Source of the DNA: Pseudomonadota bacterium
GTDB taxonomy: Bacteria > Desulfobacterota > Desulfobacteria > Desulfobacterales > JAHIVH01
Direction of reading: 5' to 3'
Assembly: GCA_018816735.1 (NCBI GenBank)
Contig: JAHIVH010000013.1
Coordinates: 185,024-249,023 of the forward strand
DNA length: 64,000 nucleotides
Under the pieces are notes generated by a model. It worked only from the letters and a program-made list of their open reading frames with translations, did no database searches and was not told where the DNA came from. Shown one piece after another: positions 37,227 through 46,600 of this stretch (positions within the stretch are counted from its first letter, which is position 1; every line of letters begins with the position of its first letter). A program made the translations under genes and the position numbers.

Positions 37227-38495
37227 TTATAATGGTTTATGGATATCAGTTCCCACAACCTGATCCAGTGTGGCCATGCTTTTCAGGCGCTCAATGATTG
37301 CCGTATAGTAATCCAGCCTGACCTTCAGGAGTGTCCGGGATGCATCAACGAGAGAAAAAAAATCCGCTTTTCCGGTCTGGTATGCGGTTTTCGTGGACTG
37401 CACGGTCTGTTCCGCCTGGGGAATGATGGTGAATTGATAAAGAGAAATGGTGTTACTGCTGGTCTTTATATTGGCAACAGCCGCTTTGATCTGAAACAGC
37501 GTCATATTTTCCATGGCCCTGTAATCTTCTTTGGCTTTCATGATGTCCATCCGGCTTTCTTCCACCTTGCCATTCACCATGCCTCTGGATAAAAACAGGA
37601 AAGGAATGTCCACACTGATCATGGTGGACCAGTAGTCGGTTGCATCCACCATGCTCTTGTACATCAGGCGCAGCATGACGTCCGGATAATACTCGCGCTT
37701 GGCAACCGCCAGCTCTGCATTTTTCATGTCGATATTTTTCGTCATGGCCATAAGTTCATGTCGATTTTTTAGCGCCATGGCAGCGAGATCGGTTGAGGGG
37801 GTGGGCTGTATTTCTTTTTCGATATCCGGAATGCGACCCAGAGCCTGATCGGTCGGGCGTCCGAGAATCGTGTTCATCATGGCTTCGGCAACCCGCTTGT
37901 CCTGTTCCAGATTATATCCCTCATTGATCAGCATGGAAAGTTCGGTCTGGGCCTTGAGAACATCTGCCTGAATGCCCTGGCCGACCTCGTACTGCTTTTT
38001 GGCGATATCGGCAAATTCCCGCATCAGATTCTGTGTATCACGGTTTATCAAAATTTTCTGTTGGACAAGATAAAGGTCGTAATAGGCGTTTTTCGCATCC
38101 ATAATCACTGAATTTTCAAGGGCCATGGCCGCATATTCGTTCATGGATACGCTGCTTTCCATGGACTGGCTCATGGCAGGGATCTTGCCTGGAAAAGGAA
38201 ATTTCTGCTGGATGAAATAATCTGTTTCCATTTGGTCTTTAAGCGGATTCGGAAAGGAATCTGTCGGGGTATTGGCGAATTCAATTCCGACCTGGGGCGG
38301 TTCCCAGGCCTTGACCTGGCGAATTTTTGTCTTTACGGTAAGTGTCTGATACCGGGCGGCTTTTAAACCGGGATTGTTGTCAAGGGCTTCCTTGACAAGC
38401 TCATCCAGAAGGAGGTCAGGTACATTCTGTGCAAGCGAAACAGATACCGATATCAGAAGAAACACGGCGATTGTTTTTAAACCACATGACACCAT
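37227..38495 (-). CDS. cusC: TolC-like outer-membrane efflux protein (cus set 1)
   Basis: A 422-residue OEP-family protein with signal peptide (about 1-22, SVSLAQN), two OEP repeats (about 30-210 and 230-410), GIEFANTPTDSFPNP near the outer strands and long alpha-barrel helices (YDLYLVQQKILINRDTQNLMREFADIAKKQYEVGQG). CAGGAG precedes the ATG by 7 nt. It is 11 nt upstream of the cusB start and 78 nt downstream of the selenoprotein stop, so all are likely in one operon. It forms the outer-membrane duct of the tripartite pump. Confidence 0.88.
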   Translation of the reverse strand: MVSCGLKTIAVFLLISVSVSLAQNVPDLLLDELVKEALDNNPGLKAARYQTLTVKTKIRQVKAWEPPQVGIEFANTPTDSFPNPLKDQMETDYFIQQKFPFPGKIPAMSQSMESSVSMNEYAAMALENSVIMDAKNAYYDLYLVQQKILINRDTQNLMREFADIAKKQYEVGQGIQADVLKAQTELSMLINEGYNLEQDKRVAEAMMNTILGRPTDQALGRIPDIEKEIQPTPSTDLAAMALKNRHELMAMTKNIDMKNAELAVAKREYYPDVMLRLMYKSMVDATDYWSTMISVDIPFLFLSRGMVNGKVEESRMDIMKAKEDYRAMENMTLFQIKAAVANIKTSSNTISLYQFTIIPQAEQTVQSTKTAYQTGKADFFSLVDASRTLLKVRLDYYTAIIERLKSMATLDQVVGTDIHKPL

Positions 38496-38536
38496 AACGG
38501 TTTCTCCTGAATTAATCAGCGATCAAAGATAGGCTG

Positions 38537-38560
38537 AAGCGAAAGCACCTTTTTTCGCTT
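38537..38560. repeat. Hairpin between the selenoprotein and cusC
   Basis: AAGCGAAA (38537-38544) pairs with TTTCGCTT (38553-38560). It lies in the 78-nt gap before cusC. It could attenuate read-through from the selenoprotein gene; no strong U-run follows on the minus strand. Confidence 0.5.
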
Positions 38561-38573
38561 TTATCAATGGTTT

Positions 38574-39701
38574 CTATTTTGACGCGAAAAAATACGACAC
38601 CTTTAACATGCTTATAAAACATGCGCCTTCGTTATTCCTGTCCGGTTTTTGATTATTATTTGTGCCCTCACCGGATTGCCCAGTCACATCATTAGGAAGG
38701 GGTGTTTCCACATCGGAGTTCTCACAGGCTACGGTCTCTTTTTCCCATCCGTTCAGGCCATTTGCCAAAACATATATATCCGTGAATCCTTCAGAATATA
38801 AGAAATCAGCAGCCAAACTGCTGCGAGCACCGCTTTTGCAAACTAAAATAATCGTATCATTGATCGATAGTTCGGTATATTTTTCAGCAAGAATACCGGA
38901 CGTATAAGGATAATTTCTGGCATTTTGAATGTGCCCGGATGCGCCGCAGTATTCATCAGGTTCACGGACATCTATAACTATCAAATCCAATATCGTATTC
39001 ATCATGTTCATCATTTCTTCGGAAGTAATATCTGCATGCGTAAGAGGGGGGATGTCGGTATGGTCATCTTCCGAAGTGATATCCATACCAGACGGCTCCG
39101 GCAGATTATTTACAAATACGGTCACACTGTCAGTCGATTCTTCATTCGAGCTGTCAATAATGCTTATTTCAAAAATAAGGGAGTTATCCGTTTCCCCGGC
39201 ATAAGGTGCCGTGAAGCTGGGATATTCGGAGCTCGGATCTAAAAGGATGACGTCCGGTCCTGAAATTTGTATCCATTCAACGATTACTTCATCTTCGTCC
39301 GGATCAAAAGATGCCGATCCATTAAGGGTTACATTATCTCCTTCTGAGACTGTTATGTTTTCCCCGGCATCAGCTATCGGCGGGTTATTGAAATAAATAA
39401 TTTTTTCCACAGGGTAACCGTTTTGGGCAAGCATAGCGGTCATTTCAGTTACATCAGTTTTTTCATCATCATACAGAACGGTGGCTATTGTATTGACTTT
39501 ATCAACAGTGACACGCTTTACGCCATCAATATTCGAAAGGATAGAACTTATCCTTGTCGCCGCCCCTCAAGCGCCGCATCCGGGCACGACAAGTTGAACG
39601 GTTCGCTCCATAGCGCACACCAACTGTGGTTGTATGGTGTGGGCCAGAAGAAAGAGTCCTGTCATCAAAAACATCTTTGCGAGCTTGCTTCTTGTTTCCA
39701 T
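38574..39701 (-). CDS. Selenoprotein: exported MerP-like HMA domain (C-x-x-Sec), Ig/PKD-like domain and rhodanese
   Basis: Reading TGA at 39567-39569 as selenocysteine gives one 375-residue frame from ATG 39701. Residues 1-30 form a signal peptide (FLLAHTIQPQLVCA). Residues 31-100 are an HMA domain like MerP: TVQLVVPGCGA, Sec45, GAATRISSILSNIDGVKRVTV and QNGYPVEKI. The UGA falls exactly on the second metal ligand, giving Cys42-Gly-Ala-Sec45. Residues about 105-200 form a PKD/Ig-like domain (PPIADAGENITVSEGD). Residues about 225-335 are a rhodanese with the active-site loop CKSGARS. The tail NNEGACFIS resembles Cys-Phe-Ile tails of exported deltaproteobacterial proteins. Translated conventionally only residues 87-375 or a 44-residue stub appear. 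Likely first gene of the cus-1 operon; metal capture and sulfur/selenium chemistry are inference. Confidence 0.82.
39534..39559 (-). promoter_or_regulatory. Bacterial SECIS-like hairpin downstream of the UGA codon
   Basis: On the minus strand, AAGGATA (39555-39549), loop AGTTC, TATCCTT (39543-39537) form a perfect 7-bp stem, extended by CGA/TCG with one bulged base to 39559/39534. It begins 11 nt after the UGA, and the loop G lies about 20 nt from it. A G in the first two loop positions and this spacing fit bacterial SECIS elements. Confidence 0.75.
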
Positions 39702-39952
39702 TTGTATCCAATTATTCAATACGTTTCTTTGTAATAGAAAATTTTAAGTTTGACATGGTTGAGACAGGTGACTTCCAAATTTCGACTATTTAACTGAGCA
39801 TGTTCACGCAGTAAAATCAATAAAAATATGAAATTATAAGCAATTCCCGCACCCGAGAAGACCATTACAGAATAGCTCTTAATCTTAATCGCATTGATAA
39901 TCTTCCATGAACTCACAAATTCTATCCTAAGAATTGCTTTTTATAAGCTGTG

Positions 39953-40531
39953 CTAATCTATGTTGGTATTATATAACCTCAGGCTGTTGGAAACCACCGA
40001 AATGCTGCTCATCGCCATGGCCAGGGCTGCGAGGATCGGGTGAAGTTGGCGCAGTATAAGCGGTAAGGCGGTCAATTTCCAGAGAACACCCGCGGCCACA
40101 GGAATCAGTATGACATTATACGCAAAGGCCAGGAAAAGATTCTGGTGAATGGTTCGCATGGTTTTTCGACTGATTTCTATGGCGCGGCTGATGCCCGAAA
40201 GACTTCCACCGGCAAGAATCACATCTGCGGTTTCAATGGCCACATCGGTCCCCGTTCCAATGGCCAATCCCACATTCGCCTGGGCCAGAGCAGGTGCATC
40301 ATTGATACCGTCTCCCACCATACCGACCTTGAGTCCTTTTGCTTGAAGCTCTTTGATTTTCGATGATTTCTCATCCGGTCGTACATCCGTGAAAACTTCA
40401 TTAATGCCAACCTGGTCTGAAATGGCTTTTGCAGTCATTTCATTATCACCGGTCATCATGATTACCTGAAGCTTATGGCGATGTAATTCAGCTACAGCGG
40501 AAATCGAATCGTCTTTCAGAATATCTGCCAT
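39953..40531 (-). pseudogene. C-terminal remnant of a CopA-type P1B ATPase
   Basis: 192 residues covering only the end of a copper-type P1B ATPase: from just before MMTGDNEMTAKAISDQVGI through the hinge motif GDGINDAPALAQANVGLAIGTGTDVAIE and the last two transmembrane helices (QNLFLAFAYNVILIPVAAG and PILAALAMAMSSISVVSNSLRL). The DKTGT phosphorylation site, TGE actuator, CPC channel motif and N-terminal HMA domains are missing; a full enzyme is about 800 residues. The ATG at 40531 does have AGGGGG 5 nt upstream, so a fragment may be translated, but it cannot be an autonomous pump. It lies between the two cus loci, consistent with rearrangement at this spot. Confidence 0.85.
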
Positions 40532-40832
40532 AGATACCCCCTAATACTAATCATGCGGTAGCAAAAATTAATAGATTGAAGCCCAGAAATCAATGTGTTA
40601 ATGTACCCAACAGATTGAAAAGTCACCATACAAGGAAAATTGCTTTTTTATATCAAACAGCGTTTTTGATTACTCATTTTCCGATAGACAAGTCTTCAAA
40701 AACACATGCCGTATCCGTAGTGAATGCAAAAAAATATTGTGTATATTGCTTCAGAAATATGCAGCATCTGTTTTATTAAGACTATTTTCTACAAGACTGA
40801 GATCATATTCTTATGTCAATGTCACGCATGCG

Positions 40833-40869
40833 TGCGAAAAATAATTGCACACTGCGTAAAAAATGCGCA
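40833..40869 (-). promoter_or_regulatory. Pair of 17-bp upstream activator motifs (cus-2 promoter)
   Basis: On the minus strand: TGCGCATTTTTTACGCA (40869-40853) and TGCAATTATTTTTCGCA (40849-40833), starts 20 bp apart, two helical turns. They match the pair at 27145-27193. A 12-bp palindrome CACGCATGCGTG (40823-40834) overlaps the end of the distal site. They lie 65-100 bp upstream of the sigma-54 promoter. Confidence 0.7.
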
Positions 40870-40933
40870 CTCCATGTGTTGAGATAGTCGATTAAAAATC
40901 AGTAATAAATATAAAATCAATAAGATATAAGTC

Positions 40934-40949
40934 TGGCATACCTGTTGCT
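40934..40949 (+). promoter_or_regulatory. Sigma-54 promoter of the cus-2 operon
   Basis: TGGCATACCTGTTGCT, with GG (40935-40936) and GC (40947-40948) exactly 10 nt apart; close to the TGGCAC-N5-TTGC consensus. The predicted start near 40960 is about 30 nt before the cusC-2 ATG. The rest of the 40532-40989 gap is AT-rich and otherwise empty. Confidence 0.8.
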
Positions 40950-40989
40950 CTATCATTAAATCAGTCAGAAATAAAATGCGGAGGAAAGC

Positions 40990-42321
40990 ATGAAGCGAAT
41001 GGTTATTATGATTACATTTTTAATTGGATTATCCGGAGTTGCCACGGGAAATTCTGCTGAATTAAATGATGGGAAATATTTATCCGCGTCACCATATCTG
41101 TCATCGCTTATTGACGAGGCGATTACAGAAAATAACGATATCAAAAGCATGCAGGAAAAGCTTTTAGGCATGAAGGAGAAAACCGATGCTGCAGGAAGTC
41201 TTCCTGACCCCATGCTTGGCCTTTCTGTTCTCAATCTTCCCACAAGCAGCTACCGGTTTGACGAACAGGCAATGACGCAGAAGCAGATTGCCATTTCCCA
41301 GAAAGTTCCCTGGTATGGAAAAAGATCGCTTCAATCCAGCATGGCGGAAAAGAACTATCAGAAGTACGAAGCGATTATTCTGGCCAAAAAGATCGATCTG
41401 TCGAGAAAAATTGCTCAATTGTACTACGATCTGGGGATCGTCGAAACAAGCCTTCGTATGAATAAAAAGCTTATCGAGATGCTGTCGCAGACAGTATCTA
41501 TCGCAGAAGCCAGATATTCATCCGGAAACGGCGCGCAACAGGATATTTTTCAGGCCCAGGTGGAATTGTCTAAACTTCTCAATGAAAAAAATAATCTTGA
41601 AGAGATGAAGCAGATGAAGGTGCTCAAACTGAATGAACTCATAAACAGGGATAAAGTCTCTGTTATCAAACCGCCGGTTGATTTAAAAGAACCGTTGATT
41701 GAACTGACCCTGAGCGATTTGAAAACAATTATGATCGAAAATAATCCTTTGCTTATGACCCAAAAAAGAGAAATAGAAAATACCCGTATCGAAACAGATC
41801 TGGCAAAAAAAGAATATTATCCGGATATTGAATTTAAGCTGGCCTATGGTCAAAGGGATAAGGATATGACAGGAAAGAATCTGGATGACTTTCTTTCCGC
41901 GTCCGTGACGTTCCCGATACCTTTATGGAAAAATTCAAAACAGGACAAGATTCTCAACTCAGCAGAAAAAGAAAATGCATCCGCGACAGCATCGTATCAG
42001 AATTTAATGGTCGCACTCCCCTATCAGATCGAAGGACTTGTTACGGAAATTGACACGGCCAGAAAGAATTACCATCTGTATAAAAATACACTCATCGTTC
42101 AGGCGGATCAGTGGGCACGGTCAGCCCTTTCCAACTTTGAGGTCGGGAAAGTCGATTTTGGAACCATGATGAATGCAAGGATTCGTCTCTTAAGATTACA
42201 GCTTCAGGCGGAAATGTATATCTATTCTATTTATCAGAAACAGGCTGAACTAGAGGCGCTCATCGGAAAACCTGTTTTCGGAAACTTTACGAAACATGGA
42301 AAGGATATCACCCATGAATGA
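40990..42321 (+). CDS. cusC: TolC-like outer-membrane efflux protein (cus set 2)
   Basis: A 443-residue OEP-family protein with signal peptide (about 1-22). Two OEP repeats with the long coiled helices KKIDLSRKIAQLYYDLGIVETSLRMNKKLIEMLSQTV and the ARYSSGNGAQQDIFQAQVELSKLLNE segment; SVTFPIPLW lies near the second strand region. GGAGG is 5 nt before the ATG. It is the first gene of the sigma-54-controlled plus-strand cus set, and its stop overlaps the cusB-2 start. It is only distantly similar to the set-1 CusC, so the two loci are not a recent duplication. Confidence 0.88.
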   Translation: MKRMVIMITFLIGLSGVATGNSAELNDGKYLSASPYLSSLIDEAITENNDIKSMQEKLLGMKEKTDAAGSLPDPMLGLSVLNLPTSSYRFDEQAMTQKQIAISQKVPWYGKRSLQSSMAEKNYQKYEAIILAKKIDLSRKIAQLYYDLGIVETSLRMNKKLIEMLSQTVSIAEARYSSGNGAQQDIFQAQVELSKLLNEKNNLEEMKQMKVLKLNELINRDKVSVIKPPVDLKEPLIELTLSDLKTIMIENNPLLMTQKREIENTRIETDLAKKEYYPDIEFKLAYGQRDKDMTGKNLDDFLSASVTFPIPLWKNSKQDKILNSAEKENASATASYQNLMVALPYQIEGLVTEIDTARKNYHLYKNTLIVQADQWARSALSNFEVGKVDFGTMMNARIRLLRLQLQAEMYIYSIYQKQAELEALIGKPVFGNFTKHGKDITHE

Positions 42322-43642
42322 AATGAACACGAACACGCAATTTCCATTCAGAACTGTTCTGATGACTGTTTTGGTATCTGCTGTTGTAACAATATTGGCT
42401 GTCTATTTGTCCGGTCATCTGTTAACTGGCAGCCGTAACGCAAATGAGAATATGGATGCTTCAGATCACACCCATGAAAAAACAACCCATTTATATACCT
42501 GCGGCATGCATCCCTGGATTGTTCAGGAAGGGCCGGGGAATTGTCCGATCTGTGGCATGAAACTAACGCCAAAGCGGAGTGAATCAAAAGGTGGTGTGGA
42601 GATCCGTATTGATCCGGTAACTGAGCAGAATATGGGGGTGAGGACGGCTCTTGTCAAAAAAGGAGAGCTTGTCCATACAATAAGGACTTACGGCCACATC
42701 ACCTATGATGAGACAAGGACCGTTCAGATCAGCCCGAGATTCAATGGATGGATCGTAAAACTGTATGTGGATTTCACTGGCAAACAGGTAGAAAAAGGAG
42801 ACCCGCTGTTTGATATTTATTCGCCAGAACTGATCACGGTTCAGGATGAATATCTTGAAGCCTTTAAAAATGCCAGACAGTATCCGGGAAAAACCGGTGA
42901 AAAATTTTTAAGCTCAGTTAAACGGAAACTGAAGTTTTTTGATTTAACAGATGTGGATATCCATAACATTGAAATATCCGGAAAGGCAAGAGATACAATT
43001 ACCATAAGATCACCTGCAACGGGCGTTGTTATCCATAAAAAGGCGGTTGAGGGTGGATTTGTCATGTCCGGACAAAATATTTACACACTTTCCGATTTGT
43101 CTAGGGTGTGGGTTGAAGCTCACATTTATGAATATGAGCTCCCCTTGATCAGGATTGGTTTGGACGCGATCATGACACTTCCTTATCTCCCCGGAAAAGA
43201 ATATAAAGGGAAGGTGACTTTTGTCACCCCCTATCTTCAGGAAAAAACAAGGGATGTAATTATCCGGCTTGAATTTGATAATACGGATCTGGTGCTCAAG
43301 CCGGATATGTATGCAGATGTATTGATCCAAACAAAAGCAGAAAAAGAGGGGATAACCATTCCTTCTGAATCGGTTATCCGGTCAGGTGACAGGAATGTGG
43401 TATTTGTGAGCAGGGGAGAGGGGAAATTTTCTCCGCGCGATGTCACTTTAGGGATGAGCCTTGATGACGGAATGGTTCAGGTGTTGACAGGTGTTGCGCC
43501 TGGGGAAATCATCGTCACATCCGGCCAGTTTATGCTCGATTCCGAATCAAAACTTAAGGAAGCGGTCATGAAAATGATGGAAGCAAAAAATCCGGAATCC
43601 AATAAGAAAAAAGAGACGGACGATTTTTTTAATGATTTTTAA
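42314..43642 (+). CDS. cusB: RND periplasmic adaptor CusB with one heavy-metal-binding motif (set 2)
   Basis: A 442-residue adaptor: one TM anchor (about 12-36), a metal-binding motif YTCGMHPWIVQEGPGNCPICGMKL at about 57-80 with four Cys/Met ligands, then barrel-sandwich (HITYDETRTVQISPRFNGWIVKLYV), helical hairpin, lipoyl half (TIRSPATGVVIHKKAV) and beta-barrel domains. The ATG at 42314 has AAAGGA 8 nt upstream and overlaps the cusC-2 stop; the in-frame ATG at 42296 has none. Intact, unlike set-1 cusB. The C terminus is Lys/Asp-rich without a second metal motif. Confidence 0.9.
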   Translation: MNEMNTNTQFPFRTVLMTVLVSAVVTILAVYLSGHLLTGSRNANENMDASDHTHEKTTHLYTCGMHPWIVQEGPGNCPICGMKLTPKRSESKGGVEIRIDPVTEQNMGVRTALVKKGELVHTIRTYGHITYDETRTVQISPRFNGWIVKLYVDFTGKQVEKGDPLFDIYSPELITVQDEYLEAFKNARQYPGKTGEKFLSSVKRKLKFFDLTDVDIHNIEISGKARDTITIRSPATGVVIHKKAVEGGFVMSGQNIYTLSDLSRVWVEAHIYEYELPLIRIGLDAIMTLPYLPGKEYKGKVTFVTPYLQEKTRDVIIRLEFDNTDLVLKPDMYADVLIQTKAEKEGITIPSESVIRSGDRNVVFVSRGEGKFSPRDVTLGMSLDDGMVQVLTGVAPGEIIVTSGQFMLDSESKLKEAVMKMMEAKNPESNKKKETDDFFNDF

Positions 43643-43692
43643 AAATAACGTCTCTCTTTAATACACGGATATTCAGGTGAAAGGCATTGATT

Positions 43693-46600
43693 ATGATAGA
43701 AAACATCATTGAGTGGTCAGTTAAAAATAAATTCATGGTGATTCTTGCCACCGCATTTGTGATATTGGCTGGCATAATCGCGATGATTCATATGCCTGTG
43801 GATGCCATCCCGGATCTCTCGGATGTTCAGGTCATTATTTATACGGATTACCCCGGTCAGGCACCGCAGGTTGTGGAAGATCAGGTCACGTATCCATTAA
43901 CGACCGCCATGCTGAGCGTCCCCTTTGCCAAGGTGGTTCGGGGGTATTCTTTTTTCGGGTTGTCCTTTGTTTATATTATTTTTGAGGATGGCACCGATCT
44001 TTACTGGGCGCGCTCCCGCGTGCTGGAATACTTGAATTTTGTTTCAGGAAGATTGCCGCAGGGCGTTACCCCAAGCCTCGGGCCGGATGCCACCGGTGTG
44101 GGCTGGATTTATGAGTATGTCATCAAGGATACAACCGGAAAATATGACCTTCAACAGCTTCGAAGCTTTCAGGACTGGTACCTAAGATATGAATTGACTG
44201 CCATCCCCGGCGTATCCGAAGTGGCAAGCATCGGCGGGTTTGTGAAACAATACCAGGTAGAAGTGGACCCCAATAAACTCATGGCCTATGACCTTTCCCT
44301 TAAAAAAGTAAAGGAAGCCATCAAGCGGTCAAACAGTGACGTGGGCGGAAAACTCCTTGAGATGGGAGAGACCGAATTCATGGTAAGGGGGTTGGGGTAT
44401 ATCCGCTCCAAACAGGATCTGGAATCGGTCGCTGTGGGCGTGGATATGAAAGGAACGCCCATCCTTCTTAAAAATGTGGCAACCGTAAACATCGGGCCTG
44501 AACTGAGGAGAGGGATACTGGAGTGGAATGGTGAAGGCGAAATCGTGGGTGGCATTGTGATCATGCGGTTTGGCGAAAATGCCCTGGATGTCATCAAGCG
44601 GGTGAAAGGAAAGCTTTCAGACCTTGAAAAAGGCCTTCCTGAAGGTGTGAAGATTGATACCGGTTATGACCGGTCCGGATTGATCGAAAGGGGTGTTCAC
44701 ACACTCAAACAAAAGCTGATCGAAGAAATGAGCGTGGTGGCCATTATCTGTATTATTTTTCTGTTGCATTTCCGGTCTGCATTTGTGACTATTTTTACCC
44801 TGCCGGTGGGCATTCTCGTGTCCATTTTAGTTATGTATGCTCTGGGTATCAATGCGAATATCATGAGCTTAGGCGGTATTGCCATTGCCATAGGCGTGAT
44901 GGTGGACGCATCTGTGGTATTGGTAGAGAATGCCCATAAGCATCTTGAAAAAGACCAGGGAAAAAAATCCCATACGCAAATCATCATCGATGCCTCAAAA
45001 GAAGTAGGCCCTGCACTCTTTTACAGTTTGTTGATTATCACGATCTCGTTTGTGCCGGTGTTTACACTACAGGAGCAGTCAGGACGCATGTTCAAACCGC
45101 TCGCCTATACCAAAACGTTTGCCATGGCTGCATCATCCATTCTGGCTATTACAATTATTCCGGTCCTGATGACTTTTTTTGTGAGGGAAAGAGTACTCGA
45201 TAAAGATACCACCAAAAAACGGAAAATGGGAATTTATCTGACGGCAGTTATTGGGCCACCCCTTCTGGTCATTTTATCCGCTCTGGCAGGTGTTCATCTG
45301 CCTGATTACAGTCTTGTGGCAGCGATTTGCCTTTCCATTTTCGCCCTGATCTGCCTGATTCCCCAGAAGATCATGACAGAATCTGAAAATCCGTTGAGCC
45401 GATTTTTTATAAAAATTTACAAACCGATCATTCACCTGGTATTAAAACGGCGAAAAACAACATTACTTCTCGTCATCCTGATCCTTATGGCTACGGCATA
45501 TCCCATGAAAAAACTGGGTAGTGAATTTATGCCGCCGCTGAATGAAGGTGATCTGCTCTATATGCCCACAACGCTTCCGGGTATTTCCATCACCAAAGCC
45601 AGAGAGCTGTTGCAGCAGACCGATAAAATCATTCAGCAGTTCCCGGAAGTCCATCATACGCTGGGGAAAATAGGCCGCGCCGAAACCCCCACAGATCCGG
45701 CACCGTTATCCATGATCGAGACAACGATTATGCTTCGGCCGGAGGTAGAATATGAAGGGATTCATGTGGACCGATTTTTTTCCGGATGGCCCGGCTGGTT
45801 GAAAAAACCGCTCACCTGGATATGGCCTGAGGAAACAAAAGGAAAAATTCTTCATGAATGGCGAAAGAAGAAAATAGATCGCTTTTTTTCAGGTTGGCCG
45901 GGGATCATTCAAAAACCGCTGTCCTGGATCTGGCCGGAGAAAAGGTATATCACCATGGAGGAACTGACTGACGGCCTGAATCAGGCCATTCAGTTCCCGG
46001 GCCTGACCAATGCCTGGACCATGCCAATTAAGACCAGAACGGATATGCTGTCAACCGGAATCAAAACACCGGTCGGGATTAAACTCATGGGGCCGGATCT
46101 TTCCGTACTCTCGGATCTTGGCGAAAAGATCGAGGCCGTAGTAAAGGATATACCGGGCACGCTGTCTGCGTATTCCGAACGGGTTACGGGCGGCAATTAT
46201 TTTGATTTTGCCATTAACAGGGATTATATTGCAAGATACGGGCTCACAGTGGGTGATGTTCAGGATGTGATTATGACGGCCATAGGCGGCATGAATATAA
46301 CAAGCACCGTGGAAGGTCTTGAACGGTATCCCGTGAACCTCCGATACAACAGGGAACTCAGAGATGACATTGATAAGTTGAAACGGGTGCTTGTACCGAC
46401 AATGAGTGGTGCTCAAATTCCTCTTGCGCAGCTTGCCGATATCCGGATTCATAAAGGACCTGCGGGGATAAAAAGCGAAAATGCCAGAAGAACCGCATGG
46501 ATCTACGTGGATTTGAAAGGCGTGGATGTGGGAACATATGTCAAAAATGCGAAACAGGTGGTAGAAAAGGAAGTGAGGCTTCCCACCGGATACTCCATGG

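Noticed and set aside
39526..39711. 61-codon ORF overlapping the selenoprotein N terminus in another frame
   Set aside because: The selenoprotein frame has a signal peptide and HMA homology; this frame gives an Arg-rich non-domain peptide.
39850..39880. Possible sigma-54-like GG-N10-GC pattern upstream of the selenoprotein (minus strand)
   Set aside because: Only the GG and GC dinucleotides and TTGCT fit; the -24 element is poor and no copy of the 17-bp motif is nearby.
39716..39916. 66-codon minus-strand ORF upstream of the selenoprotein with one hydrophobic stretch
   Set aside because: No ribosome site, no family resemblance, AT-rich leader region; more likely promoter and untranslated leader.
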